Program-made: the position numbers and the translations under genes | The notes under the pieces: model-generated | The model's database searches: none | What the model saw: only the letters and a program-made list of their open reading frames with translations | Told to the model about the DNA's origin: nothing | Part shown: positions 1 to 10,340 of the stretch, one piece after another | Position numbering within the stretch: the first letter of the stretch is position 1 | Layout: each line of letters begins with the position of its first letter | Assembly (NCBI RefSeq): GCF_032854445.1 | Contig: NC_088300.1 | Location: 79,461,084-79,525,083, forward strand | Origin: Liolophura sinensis | Lineage: Eukaryota; Mollusca; Polyplacophora; Chitonida; Chitonidae | Reading direction: 5' to 3' | DNA length: 64,000 nt

Positions 1-1044
1 CGAGTTCTCCTACAAGAGCGTCTCTCTCGACATGGACACCCCATTTATAATCGGCACAGAGTACTTCGAGAACGATTCCACACGCCCCAGAACATTCCCT
101 TACTCCACACACGAGCAGCTCAAATCCACGGTGTCTGTGAAATTTTTCCAGAGTTACTCTCTCGGGGGTAGCACAACAAACCTTGAACTCTCCGGGGCGG
201 TGTATGGTGCAGCCGACAAGATACTCTCCGTCAACAATCCCGTCATGCAGGATTTTGACGATCTTCACACCTTTGACGTGGACACTGCAGTGCAAGTGGA
301 ACCGGGACAGAAGGCTGAAGCCGTGATCTCGGTGTTTGAGAAACAAACTGTCTCCAGATTTGAGGTGGTCACTACTATGTCCCTCGCCGTTGGATGCTTA
401 CCAGTGGTCATCAGAAGGGAATCAGATGGGGGAGTTGCCTTCACGTGTTTTGTGACGTCACTGACTGATGTTTTCTCCAACCATGTTGGACCCAGCCTTT
501 CACTGGTCAACGCAGGAGATGGAATCTATGACGTTGTCTTTACGTCACGTGGTACGTGCACGTCGACTGTATGGAGTGATCCAGAACTGATTGTGAAGGC
601 CGAGCCCATTCGTCTCTTGAGCCAGTAACATTGTTTGTCAGCTCACATGCTTAGTGCTATTCTTATGTTATCATGGAAACTGTGCCTTACATTTTAGTAA
701 CATGCATTTTACTGTATTAAACGTTATTCATTGTTATCAAAACATTGCTGTTCTATGTTTTCAATTGTGTTAGCGTTATGAGGCATTATGTCTCTTTCAA
801 CTTGCCCTTATTTACATGGTCAAATACACAAAAAATCAGCAAGAATCAATTGCAGTGAAAGGCAAATGATCGATTTATCTCGAGTTTCGAAGGTGGATTT
901 CAAACTGTTTCGCCTGCACGTGTCTCTGTTCCCGTCTAAACAGCACATTGTCTTCTACTGTTAGTGCTTTTAGGATTTCCAAATATTGTTCAAGAAAAGA
1001 AAGGCTCTTAGACTCACCTTCTTTAGCTCCACAAGAACCCCAGC
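1..1044 (+). repeat. Recent duplication, member A (partner 10619-11661)
   Basis: From the window edge to about 1044 the sequence matches 10619-11661 almost base for base. The match spans the coding exon, the 3' UTR with its ATTAAA signal, and about 400 bases beyond. It fades just after a CTCACC at about 1013-1018. The open frame on the opposite strand at 875-1090 also lies in this copied segment. Its changes between copies (three replacing, one silent) look neutral, so I do not call it a gene. Confidence 0.9.
2..628 (+). CDS. ETX/MTX2 (aerolysin-type)-like protein, copy A, 5'-truncated by window edge
   Basis: The frame is open from base 2 to a TAA at 626-628. It covers the last two thirds of the protein that is complete in copy B at 10341-11246. 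Only two base changes separate A and B over this length: one silent, one Val to Ile near residue 169 of the A fragment. The sequence shows alternating Ser/Thr-rich beta strands, then a VEPGQKAEAVISV segment followed by a strand ending in MSLAVG. That layout is what I associate with the beta-pore-forming ETX/MTX2 family, where a VpPG turn precedes the strand leading to the C-terminal domain. Function is inferred from fold only; pore formation is not shown. An ATTAAA polyadenylation-type signal lies at 716-721. The start codon and N-terminal helix region lie left of the window. Confidence 0.6.
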   Translation, partial: EFSYKSVSLDMDTPFIIGTEYFENDSTRPRTFPYSTHEQLKSTVSVKFFQSYSLGGSTTNLELSGAVYGAADKILSVNNPVMQDFDDLHTFDVDTAVQVEPGQKAEAVISVFEKQTVSRFEVVTTMSLAVGCLPVVIRRESDGGVAFTCFVTSLTDVFSNHVGPSLSLVNAGDGIYDVVFTSRGTCTSTVWSDPELIVKAEPIRLLSQ

Positions 1045-1110
1045 AACTAATGTAAAATCCGTGGGTTTCCAACGCACAGTACCTCTTCATATTAGTATCT
1101 GGCGAAATTC

Positions 1111-1293
1111 ATGTCAGTTGAGAAAACTCCCAACTTGATTAAAACTGCAGCCGAACAAGTGACAGCTGGTCTCCAACCCACGACCTCAAAGATCAAGGGA
1201 GAATGGACTTTCATTCAAAACAAAATTAAGGAACAGCCCGACCGAATATGGAGATTTCTAAGGGAAATGGCAGATTGGCTATCAGCCTTTTGA
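1111..1293 (+). CDS. Unrecognised small open frame, possible exon
   Basis: This is a 60-codon frame from ATG to TGA, lying just past the point where duplicates A and B diverge. The product is Lys/Glu-rich with two likely amphipathic helices (KGEWTFIQNKIKEQPDRIWR near residues 28-47) and no signal peptide. Its composition looks more protein-like than neighbouring frames, and a possible acceptor (TTCATATTAG) lies about 18 bases upstream of the ATG. I recognise no family. It could be a terminal exon, a transposon remnant or a chance frame. Confidence 0.2.
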   Translation: MSVEKTPNLIKTAAEQVTAGLQPTTSKIKGEWTFIQNKIKEQPDRIWRFLREMADWLSAF

Positions 1294-2094
1294 CGGTTGC
1301 ACGAGGTAGATAAATAGCTTGGTTATACTATCAGCATGAGTATAGTATGATCAAAGACTGTACAGTATGGTAGAGACGGGATGGTATGATAATGACTCTG
1401 GACAGGTGATAAACAAAGCAGAGCACGATTATCTACAGATATAGTATTTCGGTATGTGGTGTGAATATGGTCGCTGATTACAGGCAGCCGACAAATAGTT
1501 GTTATTGAGGAACTAAAATGTCAGTCACGCCTCACACTTCGAGGAAGTATATAAATGAGTCGGAAAGAAAAAAAGGTGCCTCAGAGGAATATCTGTGATG
1601 TGCAGATATCTTCATTAAAGTATTTAGTGTGTCAAAACCCTGTGAGGATTTTTGGTTTCATTGGTATGCGTTACGCTTAACTCCATGGTTTTCAGGTCAA
1701 CACACTCACACACATCAGGTTCCCTAATGTTTATAAATCCACCAAACGGCGTGTAACCACGGAACGTTCATCTGACTGTCCCGTCAGTCAGCCATATATG
1801 TAACATACCCTACCCTGCACAGAATGTGTAAAATTAATGACACACCAGTCAAAAACGGCAACATTGTATCCGAAGTTCGGCGTAAAAGCTTGTTGATTTC
1901 TAGCATAATATTGGGAAATGAGCCGAAATTTGACAGACAATATGCTCTGTTTTTCTCTCGAACTTCAGATATATTGCCAATTTAGTAGAGTTGTAGTAAA
2001 ACAAATCATTACTTGAAAATACAGAAGTTGGAACATTGTAATTTATCTGCCATTTGCGAGACTAACCGTCATTAATAGGATGATGATTGAGATA
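1294..2094. other. Non-coding stretch with TATA-like site and a direct repeat
   Basis: No convincing exon is visible. A strong TATATAAA box lies near 1549-1556 in the + direction, with no recognisable gene after it. Bases about 1780-2085 are a diverged direct copy of about 5910-6215, sharing scattered blocks such as CGTCATTAATAGG near the right end of each. The 81-bp satellite begins right after this repeat. Confidence 0.5.
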
Positions 2095-3800
2095 GCACAC
2101 TTACTTGTGGTTATTGTGTTGTGTGCGTGTGTGGTATGGTAAACCTTTCTCTCCAACTCGCTATATGGTATAATAGCACACTTACTTGTGGTTATTGTGT
2201 TGTGTGCGTGTGTGGTATGGTAAACCTTTCTCTCCAACTCGCTATATGGTATAATAGCACACTTACTTGTGGTTATTGTGTTGTGTGCGTGTGTGGTATG
2301 GTAAACCTTTCTCTCCAACTCGCTATATGGTATAATAGCACACTTACTTGTGGTTATTGTGTTGTGTGTGTGTGTGGTATGGTAAACTTTTCTCATCAAC
2401 TCGCTATAAGGTATAATAGCACACTTACTTGTGGTTATTGTGTTGTGTGCGTGTGTGGTATGGTAAACCTTTCTCTCCAACTCGCTATGTGGTATAATAG
2501 CACACTTACTTGTGGTTATTGTGTTGTGTGCGTGTGTGGTATGGTAAACCTTTCTCATCAACTCGCTATATGGTATAATAGCACAGTTACTTGTGGTTAT
2601 TGTGTTGTGTGAGTGTGTGGTATGGTAAACCTTTCTCTCCAACTCGCTATATGGTATAATAGCACACTTACTTGTGGTTATTGTGTTGTGTGCGTGTGTG
2701 GTATGGTAAACCTTTCTCTCCAACTCGCTATATGGTATAATAGCACACTTACTTGTGGTTATTGTGTTGTGTGCGTGTGTGGTATGGTAAACCTTTCTCT
2801 CCAACTCGCTATATGGTATAATAGCACACTTACTTGTGGTTATTGTGTTGTGTGCGTGTGTGGTATGGTAAACCTTTCTCTCCAACTCGCTATATGGTAT
2901 AATAGCACACTTACTTGTGGTTATTGTGTTGTGTGTGTGTGTGGTATGGTAAACTTTTCTCATCAACTCGCTATAAGGTATAATAGCACACTTACTTGTG
3001 GTTATTGTGTTGTGTGCGTGTGTGGTATGGTAAACCTTTCTCTCCAACTCGCTATGTGGTATAATAGCACACTTACTTGTGGTTATTGTGTTGTGTGCGT
3101 GTGTGGTATGGTAAACCTTTCTCATCAACTCGCTATATGGTATAATAGCACAGTTACTTGTGGTTATTGTGTTGTGTGAGTGTGTGGTATGGTAAACCTT
3201 TCTCTCCAACTCGCTATATGGTATAATAGCACAGTTACTTGTGGTTATTGTGTTGTGTGTGCGTGTGTGGTATGGGAAACCTTTCTCTCCAACTCGCTAT
3301 ATGGTATAATAGCACACTTACTTGTGGTTATTGTGTTGTGTGCGTGTGTGGTATGGTAAACTTTTCTCATCAACTCGCTATAAGGTATAATAGCACAGTT
3401 ACTTGTGGTTATTGTGTTGTGTGCGTGTGTGGTATGGTAAACTTTTCTCATCAACTCGCTATATGGTATAATAGCACAGTTACTTGTGGTTATTGTGTTG
3501 TGTGCGTGTGTGGTATGGTAAACCTTTCTCTCCAACTCTCTATATGGTATAATAGCACATTTGTGGCTGTTGTGTTGTGTGCGTGTGTGGTATGGTAAAC
3601 TTTTCTCATCAACTCGCTATATGGTATAATAGCACACTTGTGGTTATTGTGTTGTGTGCGTGTTTGGTATGGGAAACCTTTCTCATCAACTCGCTATATG
3701 GTATAATAGCACATTTGTGGTTGTTGTGTTGTGTGCGTGTTTGGTATGATAAACCTTTATTATCAACTCGCTATATGGTATAATAGCACAGTTACTTGTA
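2095..3800 (+). repeat. 81-bp satellite array with 567-bp higher-order repeat
   Basis: About 21 tandem units of 81 bp contain CTTGTGGTTATTGTGTTGTG and then CTTTCTC and CTCGCTATATGGTATAAT. Because 81 is 27 codons, both strands stay open for hundreds of residues; these frames are repeat artefacts. Variant units (CTCATCAAC, GCTATAAGG, GCTATGTGG, CAGTTACTTG, GTGAGTGTG) recur at a fixed shift of 567 bp, for example 2584 to 3151. Groups of seven units were therefore copied together. Units from about 3540 rightward are shortened and less regular. Confidence 0.95.
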
Positions 3801-4650
3801 GTTATTGTGTTGTGCGTGTGTGATGTGGTAAACCTTTCTCATTAGCTCACCACCTGGTGCAGTCAGCGATGTGATATCACACTTACTTGTGGTTATTGTG
3901 TTGTGTGCGTGTGTGGTATGGGAAACCTTTCTCATTAGATCACCACCTGGTACAGTCAGCGGTGTGATATCACACTTAGTTGTGGTTATTGTGTTGTGTG
4001 CGTGTGTGGTATGGGAAACCTTTCTCATTAGATCACCACCTGGTACAGTCAGCGGTGTGATATCACACTTACTTGTGGTTATTGTGTTGTGTGCGTGTGT
4101 GGTATGGGAAACCTTTCTCATTAGATCACCACCTGGTACAGTCAGCGGTGTGATATCACACTTAGTTGTGGTTATTGTGTTGTGTGCGTGTGTGGTATGG
4201 GAAACCTTTCTCATTAGATCACCACCTGGTGCAGTCAGCGATGTGATATCACACTTACTTGTGGTTATTGTGTTGTGTGCGTGTGTGGTATGGGAAACCT
4301 TTCTCATTAGCTCACCACCTGGTACAGTCAGCGGTGTGATATCACACTTAGTTGTGGTTATTGTGTTTTGTACATTTGTGGTATGACAAACATTTCTCAT
4401 CAACTCACCACCTGGTACAGTCAGCGGTGTGTTAGCACACTTACTTGTGGTTATTGTGTTGTGTGTGTGTGTGTGGTATGCCAAACCTTTAACATTAACT
4501 CACCATCTTGTACATTCAGCGGTGTGATAGCACACTTACTTATGGTTATTGTATTGTGTGCATATGTATTGTGTGGTATGTATATGTATATGTGTGGTAT
4601 GGTTAATCTTTCTCATCAACTCACCACCTGGTAAAGTCAGCGTAATGATT
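3801..4650 (+). repeat. 93-bp satellite array, sister family of the 81-bp array
   Basis: Units of 93 bp keep the GTGGTTATTGTGTTGTGTGC core of the 81-bp family but replace the second half with a segment containing CACCACCTGGTACAGTCAGC and the perfect palindrome GTGTGATATCACAC. Alternate units read CACTTACTTG or CACTTAGTTG, giving a 186-bp dimer. The last three units (from about 4370) decay. The period is 31 codons, so a long minus-strand frame results; it is not a gene. Confidence 0.93.
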
Positions 4651-4689
4651 TCTTAACCGATCTGTTTATTGAAAAGTCACTTCGATATT

Positions 4690-5073
4690 CTGATCTGGTA
4701 AAAGTCTGCCAGGTGTTTGTGTTATTCCACAAGAAATGGTTGCATTATGGAATGGAGATGAAAGTCCCTGATGAAAGCATATCATGCCTCTAAGTCCATT
4801 TTCAAGCCAACTGAATTGCTTTTTTTCAAGTCACGGGAGATTACAACGGCAGAAAATTCTGTTGTTTTCTCTGAATGTTCTACTAACACAAGAGGTTAAT
4901 CCAAACACCCAGGTGACAACCCTCTGATTACTAACACAAGAGGTTAATCCAAACACCCAGGTGACAACCCTCTGATTACTAACACAAGAGGTTAATCCAA
5001 ACACCCAGGTGACAACCCTCTGATTACTAACACAAGAGGTTAATCCAAACACCCAGGTGACAACCCTCTGATT
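4690..5073. repeat. Inverted duplication, left arm (right arm about 7205-7536)
   Basis: Read on the minus strand, this segment runs in order through the 48-bp motif, an AGAGAAAACAACAGAA block, GAGGCATGATAT and CTGGCAGACTTTTACCAGAT. The same blocks occur in the same order on the plus strand at about 7205-7536, with substitutions. Together they form a diverged inverted repeat with a spacer of about 2.1 kb. Confidence 0.7.
4882..5073 (+). repeat. Four perfect 48-bp tandem units
   Basis: Four head-to-tail units begin ACTAACACAAGAGGTTAATC and end ACCCTCTGATT. Single relatives of the core (GTTTGGATTA preceded by CACCTG) lie in inverted orientation at 7207-7236 and 8926-8955. The array therefore seems to be a local amplification of a dispersed element. 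Confidence 0.93.
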
Positions 5074-5398
5074 ACAGAATAGAACTTTGCACTTTGGTAA
5101 ATGTAAGTGTGTATGGTATTTGAAAGAACAAGTATTTGTTACACGGATTTATTTTATAAGAATCCGATTTCATCAACCAACAGCTTTGTGCAAATAGATG
5201 AAAGCATCACATCGCTGACTATACCATATATGACCAAAGTACAGAACGTTGTACTTTGGTAAATACATTTATATGTGCATGGAATTTTAAGAACAGATAT
5301 GTGTTAAAGGATTTATTTCATTTGATTTCATCCCAAATAGTAGATTGCAACAATTCGTTTAAGAAGATTTTGTTTTAAACATGGACTAAACGATTTAG

Positions 5399-5524
5399 TC
5401 ATTGCTCTGGTGCCTGCATCTTCCGCTGGTCCGACTGTGGCCTTACGTCAGGAGAGTTCTCAGGCTTCTGGAGAATCCCGAGAGTTTCCTCCAGGGTTTG
5501 TGCTTCATCCGTAAATCTGAGCGT
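5399..5524 (-). CDS. Possible terminal coding exon of an unidentified minus-strand gene
   Basis: On the minus strand a long T-rich tract and CACATCCCATAG form a good acceptor. A 41-codon frame follows, open from the first base (phase 0) to TGA at 5401-5399. The product is acidic and Gln-rich with a short helix-like part (DEAQTLEETLGILQ). No polymer or repeat explains it. I recognise no family and found no matching upstream exon between here and 9700. It may be a last exon of a gene starting further right, a remnant, or chance. Confidence 0.3.
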   Translation of the reverse strand, partial: TLRFTDEAQTLEETLGILQKPENSPDVRPQSDQRKMQAPEQ

Positions 5525-8500
5525 CTATGGGATGTGAAAAATTAAAAAAAAAACAAATAATGATTAAGTGTATGATATAAGGCCTCCAAGATGTAGGCCA
5601 TTTGAATTTCGTCCAACTTTATAGACAGGATAATATTAGTTTTTCTTGAAAAATCAGTGACTTTTCAATAGCACTCATTAACAAATTTTAGTGCCCATCA
5701 TATCACGGTGGAAATTGCCTGGTGGTAACCATTGTTATCTGCTTATTCTTAAATCTTGGTGCTCCTCTTGACAACAGCCCCCAGTTTGTCCAGGTTTGCA
5801 TATCTACATTCGTATAACCCACACCTGTAAAGATTATCGTCTGTTTATGCAGATTAACACTAGTATCTTTTCTGTCCTGGTCAAAGTACAAACCTTGAGG
5901 AAACAGCTGTATCCCGTCAGTCAAGCGTATATGTCACGTGCCGTATTCTGCACAATGTAGGTCCAATTGAAGTAACTCATGCATTCCAACAATATATCAG
6001 GGATTTTAGGGTGTACAGCTTCTTGATTTCAATAATCTAACACTGGGAGACGAAGCAAAATTTTTACAGACGGAGTCTTTTTATCTCTCTCCAACATCCG
6101 AGATACTGACACTTTCGCAGAGTTGTGGTAAAAAATTATTGCACGAAAATAAATACTTCGGAACACTGTAGGTTAGCTGTCATTTCCGATACCAACCCGT
6201 CATTAATAGGGTGACTTTAGGCATAGGGGGTGTGGGTGGGGCAAGGTATGGATGCTGGGGGTGCTGGGTTGACCGTCTGACGAAACGTGCCGGAAACAAA
6301 CTCATTGTATAATTATGTATCGCTCAGCCTTAAATAGAATCACCCCCATTCATATCATAAATAATTAGGAGGATGATCATCAATTAGGATGTTTATTGTA
6401 ACAGATAACAACGATTTACAAATTACAGACAAACGACAGGTTAAGTTTATGACACATTTCAGTTCTTGTGTCTGTGAGAGAGGACGCCCCGCCGGGAATT
6501 TTTGTCAACGTTATTTTGATCATAGCGTCTGCTTATAGGTGGCGATCATCAATGACGCCATAATTAAGACATTTCCTCCCCAGAACTCCATGACCCCGAC
6601 GCCCCCACCCACCCACCAACAACTTCAATCAACTACTGGGCCCTCTTATTGGGGTGCAGGTATTTCTACTATTCATGTACACTCACAAATCTCACAGCGC
6701 CTTCCACAAATGCATACAATAAATAATGGTAACAAATGTTGTTTATAATTCTGCCAAGTCTGTTCTGATTAGTGATACGTGTGGTATTTATTATATATAA
6801 CACAATGTCATCCATGTTCCGTCAAAATTTCCACAGCTTCTCTAGTTTACTCATATGAAATCATTTTATTTTAAATTTATAGTTGGCGTTACAAATACAC
6901 ATTACTGGATCAGATACAAGAGTTTAGCACCATGCAACAGCTGTCGATTTTATGTGAAGGTATAACATGCTGCTCAGTGGATAGTGCTCAAAGTGAGATG
7001 AAGTGGTAGGCGTTTCTCATCACTCATTGGTTATATGTGGTATATAGTCAGCGTTGTGATAGCACATTTACTTGTGGTTAGTGCTCAGAGTGACACGTAG
7101 AGGTAGGCGTTTCTCATCAACTGCGTGGCTGTATATGGTATAGTCAGCGTTATTATGCCTTGTTCTATTTCCACAAGTACAAAGTTCTTTTCTGTAATCC
7201 ATATGTGTGAGGATTATCACCTGGGTGTTTGGATTAGCCCGTCATGTTTGTATAGCATTAATTCTCTCAGTCAGAGAAAACAGTAACAACAACAGAACTT
7301 TCCCACGAGTCGTGCAAAAATGTATTGAATTTATGTATTTTTACAAAAAAATTGTCTGTAGTTACAATCAACTGTGGCTTTAAACAGCAATTAGACTGGC
7401 TTGACATTTGACTTGGAGGCATGGTATACTTTGATCACAAACTTAGAATCACGTGGTAACCATGTTAAAATCATCGTCTAGCTCAGAATTGGCGAAATAA
7501 AACAGATACTTGGCAGACTTTTGCCAGATTAGTTGCAGTTGTCTCTCCAAACAAATCAATTAGCAGGTAATTATTAATAGTCTGAAAATATCCAGACAGA
7601 CTATAAACAACAATTAGGCAATTAACACACTTCTGGGTATGATGAAAAATACTAATGACACAAAGCCCGACAGTTTATCTGTCCATATCTTTAAACTATG
7701 TCTGGCAAACTTGTTATGAATGTTTGTCAGCATGGCGGAACGTATAATGTCGTAGATATGAGATAGACAACATTCTTACACAAATCTGATATGAGATATT
7801 ATACCCGGTACTTTGCTCGTTTGAAATATGACTTTTCTTCACATTTAGCGGTAACAAACATCGCACTCGCGGTGTGCTGAACCACCAAAAACTCGATACC
7901 TACGTGCAGTTTTAAACTTATTAACTGTATTTAAGCGTATACTTTATGCATCGCCTGTATGGGGTCACCGATGTTCCCCCATAAGTGGATGATAGAACGT
8001 GATGTATATGGTTTTGACGTTGACACTGTATGTATACCAGAGGATCGTATTATCCCATTATCACAATATTTAATACGCAAGGGGGCAAACATGTTGGAAA
8101 GGGGGCTTAAAACGTCGAAAAAATACAAATTTATTTTGCACTTTATAATAAAACCTTGGAACAATTAATAAGCTTTGAATTTTGGACTTTAGTTCATTAA
8201 GTTTTTAACCTCAAAGACCTTGATGAATATGTTTTCATATGCAGCTGAATAACGCGCATGCGGCCAAAAAACCCCAAAACATAAAGAGTACCTTCTTGCA
8301 AAATGAAATTATAAAGCTTCGTATCACCCTTATCAAAAAATTGTCTGTTTGTGTACTTTTGAAAGTCATGGTTTTAATCTGTCTGACAAGTGGTCCAAAC
8401 TCAGCCGTGGTTAACTGCAATAGTCTGGAACAATACACAATTAACATAGATAGTGACAGATAATGAGGGATTATCCCTGTCTGACGAGGTGAAAACAATG

Positions 8501-9700
8501 CCTAAATGAATAATTGAATGACACCGCTGGATATGAACCAATGTGGCGTTCACAGACCTCCATTATTCGGCCCTAACTTCAGACATCTGCATGAATGGAA
8601 ACAAGATCTGATTAATCGTATGCAAACTGAGGGAATGTTTTACATGAAGTTTAATGTCATCTGTTGGTCACGTGACATCAGTACAGCCAGATTCCACCAG
8701 TGGTTAGTGCACAATCATAACCATAAAGTTAGTAATTTACTTTAGGAACTCTGAAAGCAAAAAACGATTGATAGCAGGTATTCTACAAGTGATGAGATAA
8801 TCGATGTATGTGTACATAACTACTGAACTTCGTCACACACCGTTTCCAATGCAAACAGATTTTTAGTACTTTTGATCACACGGAGCAAACGTGCTCTGAA
8901 ATGTGCCCATCAGTAATCCCTAGGTGTGAGGATTATCACCTGGCTGTTTGGATTAGCATGTGTCTATACTGTAGATCAAAGCACAAGACCCCGAGAACAC
9001 AACAACAACGCATTTCTCACGACTGTTCATAGCGTGTAATCTTTCCCACTATTCTACATGGTATTATTTACCAAGGATGGTTTAATGTCCTTGCATACTT
9101 TTTTAACAAGTTTGAACAAATCCAATTCAGGAATAGTGCAAATCTTATTAAGGCGTTGATTTTCAATTCTTTACTCAGTAAGCCATGGAATATAAATATA
9201 TATGGTGTAACTTTATACACATCGGTCTGTTTTATAGAAAAATAAAGGCCAAATTTATATTCTTAAATATATTTTTTACTGCAGATGCATAGCCTAATCT
9301 AAAAACTGATCATACACCCTTCTAAAATACATAGACAATTTTATAATTTTCACTTAATGAATTTCCGGTATATTCGTTTTGCAATACGAATTCTCCAGCT
9401 TTAGGTAAGAGTGACAGACTACTTATCTCAGGTGTTACTAACATTCAGACCACTTCTCACAGCTCGCGCGACCGCACCTACCCTCATGCCCACAATGTTT
9501 GCCCACAAGGCCTTTGTGTTGCAGCCTTGGACAGCGCTCGAGTTTTGTGTAGACATTCTAGAGCTGATCTGAAGATAATAATCTCAGGAAATTGGTCTCG
9601 CCATTTCTCACCCAGACACCCCCTAGTGGGCCCCGGAGACCCACGCGATCAAGTGGTTTGTCTGATCGTATGATCACTGACACCCCCCTCTCCACTGCCC
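5525..9700. other. Non-coding stretch with dispersed repeats and two unrecognised short frames
   Basis: About 5910-6215 is a diverged copy of 1780-2085. About 6990-7165 holds two worn units related to the 81/93-bp satellites (TCTCATCA, TATAGTCAGCG, GATAGCACA, ACTTGTGGTTA). About 7205-7536 is the right arm of an inverted duplication, and 8926-8955 another single copy of its core. Two plus-strand frames, 7959-8168 (69 residues) and 8518-8745 (75 residues, starting at a true ATG), have protein-like composition but match nothing I know. No splice or promoter context supports either. The rest is AT-rich sequence with nothing recognisable. Confidence 0.5.
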
Positions 9701-9716
9701 CACGTGCATATAAATA
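9701..9716 (+). promoter_or_regulatory. Promoter of copy B: E-box and TATA box
   Basis: CACGTG (9701-9706) is followed directly by CATATAAATAC, with TATAAATA at 9709-9716. A start of transcription is expected about 30 bases on, near the TCATTC at 9737. A GTAAGTA donor follows at 9961. This arrangement matches the TATA, short non-coding exon and intron seen upstream of copy E, which supports it as the real promoter. Confidence 0.6.
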
Positions 9717-9737
9717 CCTACGGGTACACAGGAAAGT

Positions 9738-9960
9738 CATTCTTACCTTCAACCGACGATACAAGAACTTCTCTGACCTTACCTGGTGCCTGTATTGTTG
9801 AAGTCTACTCCTGGACACCACTTTACCTCAACAACTGGTGTCTGTATTGCGGAAGTCTACCCCTGGACACTACCTTACCTCAATAACTGGTGACTGTATT
9901 GTGGAAGTCTACTCCTGGGCACTACCTTACCATCTTATATCGTGGTTCTGATATTGCAGA
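9738..9960 (+). other. Non-coding exon 1 of copy B, built of three 52-bp repeats
   Basis: This inferred 5' UTR exon runs from about 30 bases after the TATA box to the donor GTAAGTA at 9961. Most of it is three tandem units of about 52 bp (from 9784, 9836 and 9888), each with TGTATTG, GAAGTCTAC and CCTGG. The intron 9961-10334 ends in TTGTTGTCAG, six bases before the ATG. The exact transcription start is a guess. Confidence 0.5.
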
Positions 9961-10340
9961 GTAAGTAAACCATTCAGTAAAATCCTGGTCCGCTGGAAAC
10001 ACTAAACTCTCTCAAAAATGAAATTGTAGAAGTTGAAAGATAACAAAGAAAGCAATTGGGCATTCTCTTTATATCTTAATACGATTGTTTCTTGGCAACT
10101 TTACGCCAAACATCCCAGTGACTAACATCTTACTTAGGTGTAATGTAGACACTGGCTTGCGAGAATTTGTAAATATTAAACTTAGGTGTTTGCACAATCA
10201 AGGTATATGTTAGAAGGCACGTAACATTCAGAAAGATGCGTGAAATAAACACTTAAAACACTCTATAGGCAGAACTCTATTGGAAAATCCATGTTGACCA
10301 GGTAACTTATGTATATATATATATTTGTTGTCAGGACATA

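Noticed and set aside
875-1090. Minus-strand frame conserved at 11493-11696
   Set aside because: Conservation follows from the recent A/B duplication; most differences change the residue, as expected without selection.
2043-3209. A 388-codon minus-strand frame and several plus-strand frames over the satellite
   Set aside because: The unit is 81 bp (27 codons), so frames stay open on both strands by arithmetic. The peptide is a pure repeat with no promoter or splice context.
3870-4260. Bacterial CRP-type operators (TGTGA and TCACA halves)
   Set aside because: They are part of a eukaryotic satellite unit; the resemblance is accidental.
3792-4484. A 230-codon minus-strand frame
   Set aside because: Product of the 93-bp (31 codon) satellite only.
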